The position numbers and the translations under genes are program-made. Shown here piece after piece: positions 1-8,477 of a DNA stretch of 46,370 nt; within the stretch, counting starts at the first letter, position 1; every line of letters starts with the position of its first letter. Origin of the DNA: Ruminococcus sp. (GTDB lineage Bacteria > Bacillota > Clostridia > Oscillospirales > Ruminococcaceae); NCBI GenBank assembly GCA_017525915.1, contig JAFXSC010000005.1:1-46370 (forward strand), written 5' to 3'. Below the pieces are notes generated by a model that was given only the letters and a program-made list of their open reading frames with translations, was not told the origin of the DNA and made no database searches.

Positions 1-21
1 GCTTTATTTCAAGTTTCAAAT

Positions 22-139
<118 letters not shown>

Positions 140-145
140 CAAAGC

Positions 146-178
146 AAGTCCTTTCAGATATCTGGAAGGACTTTTTAA
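146..178 (+). terminator. Terminator of the rRNA operon
   Basis: AAGTCCTT pairs with AAGGACTT around a loop that contains CAGATATCTG, itself self-complementary. A T run (CTTTTTAATT) follows. It sits 6 bases after the 5S 3' end. Confidence 0.8.
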
Positions 179-201
179 TTATATACGGACGGGGGAGACT
201 T

Positions 202-1791
202 ATGCGCGGATATTCCAAAAACAGGACATATCTCATCGTTTCCGCCGCATTTGTGATATGGAGCGCAGTCATTGCGGCAACTATCATTCTTTGCGGAGAC
301 GATATCATCTGGACGCTGAGGGAATCACGAAATGACGTCATCGGCAGCAATTCGGTCAACGGCAGATATTTCACTAATATCATCACGTTTGCCGCTGTGA
401 GGAGCTACGCGTTCCGGACTGCTGTTGCGTTTGTGTTCCTTGTACTGCTTCATCAGCTTCTTCTGCGTGTCATCAACACGGAAAAAGGCGTCCACGGCTG
501 GGCGGCGGCGCTGTCCGCGGCGTTCATTCTTACGATTCCGACGGCAATGTTCACCCAGACAATCAACTGGATATCTGGCATCACAAATTACGTTATATCG
601 GCAGTTCTGCTGCTTTCCTACCTCCTTTACTGCAAGCCCCTGCTCTGCGGGAAAAAACTTGCCTACGGCAGGGCGCTGACCGTTGTTCCACTGTTTATCG
701 GCTTCCTCGGAGCACTTTGCGTGGAAAATGTGACGATTTACAGCCTCATGTTCGGCACGTTCATTATAATTTACTCCTGTAAGATATTCGGAAAGCCCCA
801 CCCGGGCACGGTCCTCTATCTTGCCGGAGCTGTCGGCGGTTCGGTGCTCATGTTCACCAATCATACCTATTCTTCGCTGTTTGGCGGCGGTTCAGACGAC
901 ATCGGCTTCCGTAAGGTCCAGCTCGACTTCACTGATATGTTCCACCAGATCTACGAGGACCTCATGTCCTATTACTGTGTTGCCTTCTGGATAATCCACG
1001 CCGTTATCTGTGTGAGCTTCCTCATAATGTACTCTGACAAGTTCGGCGGAGAGCGAGGAGAGCCCCAGAAGTACGCTGTACCGGCGCTGACGGTGGTCAT
1101 TCTTTACACCTGCTATTCCTTCTTCACTGACGTGGTTGGAGGCTTTGCGGTCTGGAACGCTTCGCTTACAATGAGAGCAATTGAGACTGCCTTCACTTTT
1201 GTATATTTGCTTTCACTTTTGTATCTCGGCTGGGTCCTTTGCACTAAGCAGGGATTTGTACGATTTACGCTGTATATCGTCAGCACAGCTATCCTTTCTG
1301 CACCCTTTGCGGTTGCAAATCCGGTAACGGAGCGGTGCTTCTTCACGGATTATATTTTCTGGGCACTTGCCGCCGGAGAGCTTTCCTGCGCTGCGGCAGA
1401 GAAGCACGGACTTGACAGAAAATATCCCGTTCGTCTTGCATCTGCTGCTGCGGTCGGCTATTTAGCGTTCTCCACGGCTTATATGTGCGCGTGGAACAAG
1501 TACACCGATGTTATGCGCTTCAACTATATCAAAAAGCAGGTCGATGAGGGCAAGAGCACCGTTGAGTTCATAAAGCTGCCGTACCCCTATTATGCGCCGC
1601 GCGACGAGCTTGTTGCGTATAAGGCGGCTATTGACGAGCGCGTCAAGGACAATAACTATACCGCTGACGAAACTGTGGTCGATATCAGCCTCAGACTTGG
1701 CGACGAGCTCCTGATTTCTCATGACATTAACGTAAAAATAGACGAAAAGAATATCGTTCTGATCTCGCTCTATGATTACAGCTTGAAATGA
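202..1791 (+). CDS. Polytopic membrane protein, DUF6056-like
   Basis: This encodes a 529-aa protein with roughly 10-12 hydrophobic segments spread along most of its length and a soluble C-terminal tail of about 100 residues. ATG 202 is chosen because GGGGGAG lies just upstream; an in-frame ATG at 100 would lie inside the 5S gene. Near the N-terminus the first membrane segment is followed by GDDIIW (about residues 32-37) and then NGRYFTN (about 53-59). That acidic-pair and NGR-Y arrangement resembles DUF6056 and GT-C-like membrane glycosyltransferase families, in which acidic residues sit on the outer face after the first helix. Function is inferred only by fold-like resemblance: perhaps surface glycan or lipid-linked sugar handling. 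It is a single gene ending at a strong terminator. Confidence 0.75.
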   Translation: MRGYSKNRTYLIVSAAFVIWSAVIAATIILCGDDIIWTLRESRNDVIGSNSVNGRYFTNIITFAAVRSYAFRTAVAFVFLVLLHQLLLRVINTEKGVHGWAAALSAAFILTIPTAMFTQTINWISGITNYVISAVLLLSYLLYCKPLLCGKKLAYGRALTVVPLFIGFLGALCVENVTIYSLMFGTFIIIYSCKIFGKPHPGTVLYLAGAVGGSVLMFTNHTYSSLFGGGSDDIGFRKVQLDFTDMFHQIYEDLMSYYCVAFWIIHAVICVSFLIMYSDKFGGERGEPQKYAVPALTVVILYTCYSFFTDVVGGFAVWNASLTMRAIETAFTFVYLLSLLYLGWVLCTKQGFVRFTLYIVSTAILSAPFAVANPVTERCFFTDYIFWALAAGELSCAAAEKHGLDRKYPVRLASAAAVGYLAFSTAYMCAWNKYTDVMRFNYIKKQVDEGKSTVEFIKLPYPYYAPRDELVAYKAAIDERVKDNNYTADETVVDISLRLGDELLISHDINVKIDEKNIVLISLYDYSLK

Positions 1792-1796
1792 ATAAA

Positions 1797-1830
1797 AGCC
1801 GGAAGTCCTTACGACTTCCGGCTATTTTTA
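1797..1830 (+). terminator. Terminator hairpin, part of a dispersed repeat
   Basis: AGCCGGAAGTC pairs with GACTTCCGGCT, followed by ATTTTTAT. It ends the membrane-protein gene, and the same hairpin type recurs at 13770 and 42462. Confidence 0.85.
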
Positions 1831-1872
1831 TACCTTTGCGGAAAAATCAGATGAAAATTTCCGGGAAGGAGT
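1797..1872 (+). repeat. Dispersed hairpin repeat, copy 1 (right half)
   Basis: The terminator hairpin is followed by TATACCTTTGCGGAAAAA and then CAGATGAAA-like and CGGGAAGGAGT sequence. The same order appears at 13770-13860. This copy lacks the left arm (TTTTTTCCGCAATGGTATA) seen in copy 2. About 45 bp beyond the hairpin align with copy 2 with a few mismatches. Confidence 0.65.
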
Positions 1873-1915
1873 ATGACGTATAACTGCCGAAGGGGCAGCA
1901 CGCATAAGATGCAGT

Positions 1916-2332
1916 TTATTCCTCAGGCTCCTTGATCTCGCCGATGATGGGGAGGGGATCAATGCCCTGGCGAGTATAGTAGTCTGAAAGGGCGGACTTG
2001 ATAGCCTGTTCAGCGAGGACTGAACAGTGTATTTTTACTGCCGGCAGACCGTCAAGTGCTTCAACGACAGCGGCGTTCGTGAGTTTGAGGGCGTCCTCGA
2101 CGGGCTTGCCCTTAATGAGTTCGGTAGCCATTGAAGAAGTAGCCACAGCCGCACCGCAGCCGTAGGTCTTGAACTTGACATCGCTGATGATGCCCTTGTC
2201 GATCTTGAGATACATCTTCATGATGTCGCCGCACTTGGCGTTTCCGACCTCGCCGATACCGTCAGCGTCCTCTATTTCGCCGACGTTTCTGGGGTTTGAG
2301 AAGTGGTCGAGTACCTTTTCGCTGTATAACAT
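1916..2332 (-). CDS. nifU: NifU/IscU-type Fe-S cluster scaffold
   Basis: This is a 138-aa protein of the IscU/NifU N-terminal family, which assembles Fe-S clusters on three cysteines before transfer to apoproteins in the cytoplasm. The expected residues are present: C34 in NAKCGD with D36, C59 in YGCGAA and C103 in IHCSVL. The N-terminus YSEKVLDHFSNPRNVG is typical. The length fits a single-domain scaffold (no Nfu or ferredoxin domain). It is the last gene of a leftward operon that includes the cysteine desulfurase at 3360-4550, its expected sulfur donor. Two unrelated genes sit between them. Confidence 0.95.
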   Translation of the reverse strand: MLYSEKVLDHFSNPRNVGEIEDADGIGEVGNAKCGDIMKMYLKIDKGIISDVKFKTYGCGAAVATSSMATELIKGKPVEDALKLTNAAVVEALDGLPAVKIHCSVLAEQAIKSALSDYYTRQGIDPLPIIGEIKEPEE

Positions 2333-2347
2333 AATATTTCTCCTTTA

Positions 2348-2953
2348 TTAATATGAACTAAGGGTAATGCCGTTTCGTGTGAACAGGGCTTCTGCGTTCT
2401 CGCGGGGGATCTCCTCGCCGCCCTGTGCCATATTTATGAATTTCATATTCTCCGGGACGGATACCTCTTCAACTCCCGGCCATGATACTGAAACATAGCC
2501 CATTTCGAGAGCTGAGACCTCCACCGCGCGGACCTTGTGATCGTTTTCGGCTTCCGGTATCCTGACATTTACCGTATCGGGAGACGGTGTAAAAATGCCG
2601 TCTATGCACACAGAACCGTCGCTGAAATAGATGCACATGAAGAGACCTTCATTTCCCTTTCCGGTAACGGTGAGCTTGTCCAGCGGCACTTCTTCTGCCG
2701 GCGGCTGTGTTTCTGACGTCGGTTCAGCGGTCGTGACCTCTGCGGAAGGCTTGTCCGAATCGGCAGGGCTGAGAGTTGTAACGTCGGTTACCGGCTGGGA
2801 ATAGGCTGCTTCGGTTATCGTCTGAACTGAGTGACGGTCTGAATCTGCCGGACTGAGCTCCGATGAGCTTCCGGAGCTTCCTCCGCAGCCGGATAGCGCA
2901 AATACTGCGCCTGTAAGAACTGCTGCGAGAGCTGATGTCTTTCTGCCTGTCAT
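2348..2953 (-). CDS. Putative lipoprotein of unknown function
   Basis: The 201-aa product starts with a lipoprotein signal peptide: basic MTGRK, a hydrophobic stretch, then the lipobox LSGC at about residues 20-23. After a Gly/Ser-rich spacer there is a low-complexity Ser/Thr/Pro/Glu stretch in which SPADSD occurs twice. The C-terminal ~110 residues look globular, with no family I recognise. It overlaps the stop of the upstream gene by 4 bases (ATGA) and lies 15 bases before nifU, so it is probably co-transcribed with them. Why a surface lipoprotein sits in an Fe-S operon is unclear. Confidence 0.8.
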   Translation of the reverse strand: MTGRKTSALAAVLTGAVFALSGCGGSSGSSSELSPADSDRHSVQTITEAAYSQPVTDVTTLSPADSDKPSAEVTTAEPTSETQPPAEEVPLDKLTVTGKGNEGLFMCIYFSDGSVCIDGIFTPSPDTVNVRIPEAENDHKVRAVEVSALEMGYVSVSWPGVEEVSVPENMKFINMAQGGEEIPRENAEALFTRNGITLSSY

Positions 2954-3360
2954 TCCGCGTTATTCTCCTTTATGAGCTTCTTTACGAGGTCGTTGCGCTT
3001 TATCATTTTCGGATCGACGGTCTCGATGAGAAAATCGGCGTTCTGTCCCTCGGTTGCGGTCTCACAGAGTGCCATATGGATAGCGATAGTGATTATCTTT
3101 GAAGTGAGCACCTGGGAATTTCTCAGGACGATGTTTATCTCGTCACCTGCCTTGAACGTACCCTCGGTCACGGAGCCGTTCAGCAGCACCTTTCCGTTTG
3201 TGGCAGGTGCGGCAGCTGTAATGATATATTCGGCGTGGCAGTTATCAACAACGCCGGATTCTGCGCGGTAGACGTTTTCCTCGTATTCACGGAGCTCTCT
3301 CTCGTCGTCCGTGAGACCTTCCGCGTCCTTCCTGCCGAAAAGCTTGTCAAACAGTCCCAT
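2950..3360 (-). CDS. Small protein with EF-Tu domain 2-like barrel
   Basis: The 136-aa protein has an N-terminus [11 protein letters not shown], an amphipathic leader common in small cytoplasmic or membrane-peripheral proteins. About residues 45-125 resemble the beta-barrel domain 2 of translational GTPases: NGKVLLNGSVTEGTFKAGDE, then alternating hydrophobic strands. No GTP-binding motifs are present, so it is not a GTPase. Its start overlaps the cysteine desulfurase stop by one base and its stop overlaps the next start, showing translational coupling. A role next to NifS is inference only. Confidence 0.7.
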   Translation of the reverse strand: MGLFDKLFGRKDAEGLTDDERELREYEENVYRAESGVVDNCHAEYIITAAAPATNGKVLLNGSVTEGTFKAGDEINIVLRNSQVLTSKIITIAIHMALCETATEGQNADFLIETVDPKMIKRNDLVKKLIKENNAE

Positions 3361-4550
3361 TATTCATAAGCCTCGCCCTTCATCATCTTTTCCCAGACCG
3401 GCGACATTTCGCGGAGACGGGAGACGATGCCGGGAAGCACGCTGAGGATGTAGTCAACGTCCTCGTCGGAGGTATCGTCCTCAATGGAGAGCCTGAGCGA
3501 ACCGTGAGCTATCTCGTGTTTCAGACCGATAGAGAGCAGAACGTGCGAGGGGTCGAGAGAGCCGGAGGTGCAGGCAGAACCGGACGAAGCGCAGATGCCG
3601 TTCATATCGAGCATGAGGAGGAGCGATTCGCCCTCGATGCCCTCGATGGATATGTTGAGGTTTCCGGGAAGACGCTTGTCCCTGTCACCGTTGAGACGGG
3701 TATAGGGTATCTGAAGAATGCCGTCGATGAGCCTGTTGCGGCGCGGAATGATAACGGCGTTCCTTTCGGCGATATTCTTTGTGGCGTTCTCGATAGCGAC
3801 ACCCAGACCAACGATAGCCGGAACGTTCTCAGTGCCGGCACGCTTGCCGCGCTCCTGACCGCCGCCGTGGATAAGGTTCGGGAGAATGATGCCCTTGCGG
3901 ACGTAGAGAGCGCCGATGCCCTTCTGAGCGTGTATCTTGTGGCCCGAGAGCGAGAGCATATCAATGCCCATTTTCTTTACGTCGATATCAACGTGACCGA
4001 CAGCCTGAACGGCATCGGTGTGGAAAAGCACGCCCTTTTCGTGGCATATTTCAGCTATCTCGGCGATAGGCTGGATAGTGCCTATCTCGTTGTTTGCGAA
4101 CATAATGGTAACGAGGGCGGTATCCTCGCGGATAGCCTTGCGTATATCCTCGGGGTCGATGAGACCCTTGTCGCTTACGGGGACGTAAGTCACCTCGATG
4201 CCGTGTTTTTCGAGGTATTCGCAGGTGTGGAGAACGGCGTGATGCTCGAATACTGAGGTGATGATGTGGCGCTTGCCCTTCTTTGCCATAGTCTCAGCAG
4301 CACCCTTGATAGCCCAGTTGTCAGCCTCGGAGCCGCAGCTTGTGAAGAATATCTCGCGGGGTTCAGCACCGAGAGCCTTTGCGACCTTTTCGCGTGCAGC
4401 CTCGACATCGCGCTGAGCGTCACGTCCGAGCTTGTAGATGCTTGAAGCGTTGCCGTAAGCGGTGCGGAAGTAGGGGAGCATGGCGTTCAGCACTTCCTCG
4501 GAAACGGCGGTGGTAGCGGCATTATCCGCATATATGAAACGTTTTTCCAA
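3360..4550 (-). CDS. nifS: Cysteine desulfurase, NifS/IscS family
   Basis: This 396-aa PLP enzyme converts L-cysteine to alanine and passes sulfur as a persulfide, feeding Fe-S cluster assembly. The start YADNAATT is diagnostic. K205 in [10 protein letters not shown] is the PLP lysine, HTDAVQ (about 177-182) is the cofactor-binding stretch, and C327 in SSGSACTSG is the persulfide cysteine within the extended IscS-type loop. Length is normal. A ribosome binding site AGGAGG lies 9-14 bases before ATG 4550. It sits between rnhA and the small barrel protein, in one leftward operon with the nifU-type scaffold. Confidence 0.96.
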   Translation of the reverse strand: MEKRFIYADNAATTAVSEEVLNAMLPYFRTAYGNASSIYKLGRDAQRDVEAAREKVAKALGAEPREIFFTSCGSEADNWAIKGAAETMAKKGKRHIITSVFEHHAVLHTCEYLEKHGIEVTYVPVSDKGLIDPEDIRKAIREDTALVTIMFANNEIGTIQPIAEIAEICHEKGVLFHTDAVQAVGHVDIDVKKMGIDMLSLSGHKIHAQKGIGALYVRKGIILPNLIHGGGQERGKRAGTENVPAIVGLGVAIENATKNIAERNAVIIPRRNRLIDGILQIPYTRLNGDRDKRLPGNLNISIEGIEGESLLLMLDMNGICASSGSACTSGSLDPSHVLLSIGLKHEIAHGSLRLSIEDDTSDEDVDYILSVLPGIVSRLREMSPVWEKMMKGEAYE

Positions 4551-4564
4551 AGTGTTTCCTCCTG

Positions 4565-5008
4565 TTAAAGTTTTGCATATTTATCGCGCTGTTCAACGGC
4601 GAGCCGGTCGCAGCGTTCGTTTTCGGGGTGTCCGGCGTGACCCTTCACCCAGTTGAATGTTACCTCGTGCTTTTCGAGGAGCGGAAGGAGCTGTTCCCAC
4701 AGGTCAACGTTGAGGGCAGGTTTCTTGTCGGACTTTATCCAGCCCTTTTTCTTCCAGCCGTAGACCCAGCCCTTTGTGACACTGTCAACGACGTACTTGC
4801 TGTCAGTGGTAAGTATGACCCTGCAAGGCTCTTTCAGTGCGGCGAGACCAGTAATGACACCGAGCAGTTCCATGCGGTTGTTGGTGGTAGCCTTATCGCC
4901 GCCGGAGAGTTCCTTTTCGGCGGAGCCGAAGCGGAGAACGACACCATATCCGCCGGGACCCGGATTACCGCTGCAAGCGCCGTCCGAGAATATCTCAACA
5001 GTTTTTAT
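4565..5008 (-). CDS. rnhA: Ribonuclease HI, apparently with an ATA start codon
   Basis: The protein (147 aa from ATA 5008) cleaves RNA in RNA-DNA hybrids. All four catalytic acids are visible: D in [16 protein letters not shown] in NNRMELLG, D in LTTDSKYV and D in NERCDRLA. The first acid lies only 10 codons into the frame. No ATG, GTG, TTG or CTG occurs in frame between the upstream stop (TAG, 26-24 bases before) and ATG 4873. Starting at 4873 would remove the first catalytic motif. ATA at 5006-5008 sits 7 bases after AGGAGG and gives the family-typical N-terminus (M)KTVEIFSDG. An ATA start is therefore the best reading. A base error is the alternative. Confidence 0.85.
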   Translation of the reverse strand: MKTVEIFSDGACSGNPGPGGYGVVLRFGSAEKELSGGDKATTNNRMELLGVITGLAALKEPCRVILTTDSKYVVDSVTKGWVYGWKKKGWIKSDKKPALNVDLWEQLLPLLEKHEVTFNWVKGHAGHPENERCDRLAVEQRDKYAKL

Positions 5009-5040
5009 ACAAAGCCCTCCTGTCTATCCATTCTTATACT

Positions 5041-5046
5041 ATTATA
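5041..5046 (-). promoter_or_regulatory. Possible -10 box of the rnhA-nifS-nifU operon
   Basis: A TATAAT box on the minus strand lies about 33 bases before the rnhA start. A transcript starting near 5034 would carry the AGGAGG at 5015-5020 and the ATA start. No good -35 hexamer is seen. Confidence 0.4.
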
Positions 5047-5120
5047 ACTCAAAATCCGCGCAGATAGCGGTATGTTACCCGGAATTAACCCTTTTGATGT
5101 TAGTCTATACTTACTAATAT

Positions 5121-5151
5121 TTGTAGGGACGCGCATTGCACGTCCCTACAA
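5121..5151. repeat. Intergenic TTGTAGGGACG inverted repeat
   Basis: TTGTAGGGACG pairs with CGTCCCTACAA around a short loop in the divergent rnhA/glmM gap. It has the look of a repetitive extragenic palindrome. Related CCCCTACAAA sequence appears near 16232. It is not placed to terminate either neighbour. Confidence 0.55.
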
Positions 5152-5202
5152 TTTTCCCGGCGGTTATTACAGACGGCACGGGACTGATCACTAAGAAAGG
5201 TG

Positions 5203-5231
5203 TTGACTTTGATTACTGGGAGTGTTATAAT
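5203..5231 (+). promoter_or_regulatory. Sigma-A promoter of glmM
   Basis: TTGACT (5203-5208), a 17-bp spacer and TATAAT (5226-5231). The predicted 5' leader of about 58 bases contains a small CGGTATC/GGATACCG hairpin near 5245-5262. Confidence 0.85.
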
Positions 5232-5296
5232 GAAAAATGTATACGGTATCGCAGGGATACCGGTAATATTGAAAAAATCATTCCAAGGAGATAATT

Positions 5297-6682
5297 ATGG
5301 GAAGATATTTTGGTACAGACGGTTTCAGAGGGACCGCTAACGAGAACCTCACGGCAGATCACGCTTTCAGAGTAGGACGTTTTCTCGGCTGGTATTTCGG
5401 CGAGCTCAAAAGGCGCAGCGGTGACGATTCCGCACCGCGTATAATCATCGGCAAGGATACCCGCCGTTCAAGCTATATGTTTGAGTATTCACTCGTCGGA
5501 GGTCTTACGGCTTCCGGTGCAGACGCATATCTCCTGCACGTCACAACAACTCCCTCAGTTGCATACATAAGCCGTGTTGACGCTTTCGACTGCGGTATAA
5601 TGATTTCTGCGAGCCATAATCCCTACTACGATAACGGCATCAAGCTCATAAATTCACAGGGTGAAAAGATGGAGGAGTCTGTCATTGAGCTGATAGAGGA
5701 CTACCTCGACGGCAAGCTCAATGCCTTCGGTCAGGAGTGGAAGGAGCTCCCCTACGCAAAGGACGAGAAGATAGGTCAGACAGTTGACTATGTTTCAGGA
5801 AGAAACCGCTACATCGGCTACCTCATCTCCCTCGGAATGTATTCCTTCCGCGGCAAGAAGATAGGCCTTGACTGTGCAAACGGTGCTGCATGGAACATCG
5901 CAAAGGCAGTATTTGACGCTCTTGGTGCTGAGACTCACGTTATAAACGCTTCTCCGAACGGAATAAATATCAACAACAACGCCGGCTCTACCCACATCGA
6001 GGGACTTCAGAAGTTCGTTGTGGAGAACGGTCTTGACGCAGGCTTTGCCTATGACGGCGACGCTGACCGCTGTCTCTGTGTTGACGAGAAGGGCAATGTC
6101 ATCTCCGGCGATCATATCCTCTATATCTACGGCAGCTATATGAAGGAGCGCGGCAAGCTTGTGAACAACACTGTTGTAGCTACGGTTATGTCAAACTTCG
6201 GACTTTTCAAGGCTTTCGACGAGATAGGTATAGATTACGCAAAGACCAAGGTCGGCGACAAGTACGTCTATGAGTACATGAAGGAACACGGCTGCTGTCT
6301 TGGCGGTGAGCAGTCCGGACACATAATCTTCTCCAAGTACGCTTCGACCGGTGACGGTATACTCACCAGCCTGAAGATAATGCAGGCTGTAATGTCGAAG
6401 GATAAGCCCCTCAGCGAGCTTGCGGCACCCTTTACAGTATATCCGCAGGTGCTTGAAAACGTCCGCGTGAAGGACAAGACTGCTGCTCAGAACGACCCTG
6501 ACGTGCAGGCAGTAGTGAAGTCTGTTACCGAAGCACTCGGAACTACCGGAAGGATACTCGTCCGCGAGAGCGGCACAGAGCCGCTCGTGCGTGTAATGGT
6601 CGAGGCTGAGAACGAGGATATCTGCCGGAAGTACGTCGATCAGGTTGTCGGCGTGATAAAGGCAAACGGTCATACTGCATAA
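5297..6682 (+). CDS. glmM: Phosphoglucosamine mutase
   Basis: The 461-aa protein interconverts glucosamine-6-phosphate and glucosamine-1-phosphate, a cytoplasmic step toward UDP-GlcNAc and peptidoglycan. The start MGRYFGTDGFRG is diagnostic of GlmM. The phosphoserine is S106 in ISASHNP, the metal loop is AYDGDADRC (about residues 253-261), the sugar-binding loop is GGEQSGHI, and the phosphate-binding loop near the C-terminus is RESGTEPLVRV. Length is normal (about 450 aa). AAGGAG lies 8 bases before the ATG. A GH43 gene follows after 89 bases and may be read through. Confidence 0.95.
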   Translation: MGRYFGTDGFRGTANENLTADHAFRVGRFLGWYFGELKRRSGDDSAPRIIIGKDTRRSSYMFEYSLVGGLTASGADAYLLHVTTTPSVAYISRVDAFDCGIMISASHNPYYDNGIKLINSQGEKMEESVIELIEDYLDGKLNAFGQEWKELPYAKDEKIGQTVDYVSGRNRYIGYLISLGMYSFRGKKIGLDCANGAAWNIAKAVFDALGAETHVINASPNGININNNAGSTHIEGLQKFVVENGLDAGFAYDGDADRCLCVDEKGNVISGDHILYIYGSYMKERGKLVNNTVVATVMSNFGLFKAFDEIGIDYAKTKVGDKYVYEYMKEHGCCLGGEQSGHIIFSKYASTGDGILTSLKIMQAVMSKDKPLSELAAPFTVYPQVLENVRVKDKTAAQNDPDVQAVVKSVTEALGTTGRILVRESGTEPLVRVMVEAENEDICRKYVDQVVGVIKANGHTA

Positions 6683-6771
6683 CTTTTTTGGGAACACTAT
6701 ATCGGTGCTGGAAACCGGGGAACGGAGGCGCGAGCTTCCGGAAATTACTTGATTTAAAAGGAAATAAGAAA

Positions 6772-8238
6772 ATGAAAAAACAAGTATACAATCCGTTTCT
6801 TCCACTTGATGAATATATACCTGACGGAGAGCCGCATATTTTCGGCGGCAGGGTATATCTCTACGGCTCTCATGACATTGAGGGCGGCTGGACCTTCTGC
6901 ATGGGCGATTATACGGTATATTCCGCGCCCGTTGACGATCTTTCAGACTGGCGCTGCGAGGGAGTTGTCTACCGCGCAGAGCAGGATCCCGACTACAATG
7001 AGCGTCCCTATATGTACGCTCCGGACGTTGTTCAGGGCAGGGACGGAAGGTACTATCTCTATTACTGTATGTCCGGAAAATTCGGCTACGGCGGCTATTA
7101 CGGACCTATAAGCGCCGCGGTGTGCGACGAGCCTGCCGGAAAGTATGAGTACCTCGGTTACGTCCGCTATCCGGACGGCACACCGATGAAGAAGTACGTC
7201 TGCTTCGACCCCTGCGCGTTCAGCGACAACGGCAGGATATTCATATACTACGGCACACAGTATCAGGGCGAGACCAATGACGTACTTGCGGCTGACGATG
7301 CAAAAATGGCTGAGGTCATGAGGCGCTATGACAAGACCCGTGAGGAGATACTCTCCACGCCCGATAACGTGAACGGTCCGGCAGTCGTTGAGCTGGAGGA
7401 CGATATGCTCACCGTCAAGGGCGAGCCGCGCCACATAATCCCGTATGAGGCTGATTTCGGCGGTCACGAGTTCTTCGAGGCAAGCTCTATGCGTAAGGTC
7501 GGGGACAAGTATTACTTCATCTATTCCTCACAGCTCAACCATGAGCTCTGCTATGCCGTGAGCGATAAGCCCGACCGTGATTTCAGATTCATGGGAACTC
7601 TCGTCTCGAACGGCGACGTCGGAGTGAACGGCGTCACACAGCAGACAAAAATGAATATGACCGGCACTACCCATGGCAGTATAATAGAGATAAACGGTCA
7701 GTGGTACGTTTTCTACCACCGCCTCACACACAAGTCGGATTACAGCCGTCAGGCGTGTGCGGAGCGCATCAGCATCGCTCCGGACGGCACGATAAAGCAG
7801 GTCGAGATGACCTCCTGCGGTCTCAACGGAGGACCTCTTGCCGCAAGGGGAACATATCCGGCGGTAATAGCCTGCAATATCACGAATGGGCATATGCCGC
7901 ACGGCTCGAACAGGATATTTACCGAGAGTTTCCCGAATGTCAATGACGAAGGCGGTGAGCGCTTCATCGCTGAGATATGCGATAACACCCTCATCGGCTA
8001 CAAATACTTTGAGGGGAACGTTTCGCGGCTGGGAGTTCTTGTCCGTGGAAACGCCGAGGGCGTTATCGAGGTACGCACGGAGATAGCCGGCAGTGTTCTT
8101 GCCGCGATAGATGTCAAGCCGGCTGACGGCTGGACTGAGATATCCGCGGAGGTATCGCTCTCGGGGACTTATCCGCTTTATCTTACCTTCCGTGGCGAGG
8201 GAACGCTTGACATGAAGGAGCTCGTATTTCTGAAATAA
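6772..8238 (+). CDS. Cytoplasmic glycoside hydrolase family 43
   Basis: The 488-aa protein looks like a GH43 five-bladed beta-propeller enzyme, which releases arabinose or xylose from plant polysaccharide fragments. Candidate catalytic residues are D in IPDGEPHIFGG (base), D in CFDPCAFSD (pKa modulator) and E in HEFFEASSMRK (acid). The last ~130 residues look like a beta-sandwich accessory domain. ATG 6772 is chosen because AAAAGG lies ahead of it; an upstream in-frame ATG (6688) gives a non-conserved leader. There is no signal peptide, so it probably acts on imported oligosaccharides. Exact specificity (xylosidase or arabinofuranosidase) cannot be read from sequence. Confidence 0.85.
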   Translation: MKKQVYNPFLPLDEYIPDGEPHIFGGRVYLYGSHDIEGGWTFCMGDYTVYSAPVDDLSDWRCEGVVYRAEQDPDYNERPYMYAPDVVQGRDGRYYLYYCMSGKFGYGGYYGPISAAVCDEPAGKYEYLGYVRYPDGTPMKKYVCFDPCAFSDNGRIFIYYGTQYQGETNDVLAADDAKMAEVMRRYDKTREEILSTPDNVNGPAVVELEDDMLTVKGEPRHIIPYEADFGGHEFFEASSMRKVGDKYYFIYSSQLNHELCYAVSDKPDRDFRFMGTLVSNGDVGVNGVTQQTKMNMTGTTHGSIIEINGQWYVFYHRLTHKSDYSRQACAERISIAPDGTIKQVEMTSCGLNGGPLAARGTYPAVIACNITNGHMPHGSNRIFTESFPNVNDEGGERFIAEICDNTLIGYKYFEGNVSRLGVLVRGNAEGVIEVRTEIAGSVLAAIDVKPADGWTEISAEVSLSGTYPLYLTFRGEGTLDMKELVFLK

Positions 8239-8399
8239 AGGAGGCTGAGACTGATGCCGCGGAAAAGAAGCGTTGTTTGTTTCAACTCTTTTGAAGCAAT
8301 CGCAATTTTGATAATGGTGCATTCTGGTTAATGAGCTGCGGCGTATAACGGCTGATTTTGGCTAAAAGCAGGAAAATGATGAGAAAATTGTGAAAACAG

Positions 8400-8428
8400 T
8401 TGACGGCGCATTTTCAAAGTGATATAAT
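8400..8428 (+). promoter_or_regulatory. Sigma-A promoter of the Wzz-like gene
   Basis: TTGACG (8400-8405), a 17-bp spacer and TATAAT (8423-8428). Because this promoter covers 8400, the coding start must be the downstream ATG 8478 (GGAGG at 8469-8473). Confidence 0.85.
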
Positions 8429-8477
8429 GTTATTTCGGCGGAGTCTGTCCGCGAAAAAAATACTTTCGGAGGTAACA

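Noticed and set aside
3504-4256. 250-codon plus-strand frame opposite nifS
   Set aside because: It is antisense to a clear cysteine desulfurase with all motifs; no ribosome binding site and odd composition.
4565-4873. Short rnhA starting at ATG 4873
   Set aside because: It would lack the first catalytic Asp and the GNPGPGG loop, which are present in the same frame upstream.
6191-6805. Minus-strand frame opposite the glmM 3' end
   Set aside because: A shadow of glmM and its leader; no promoter, binding site or recognisable domain.
7528-8322. 264-codon minus-strand frame opposite the GH43 gene
   Set aside because: The forward gene has conserved catalytic motifs. The reverse frame is composition-driven.
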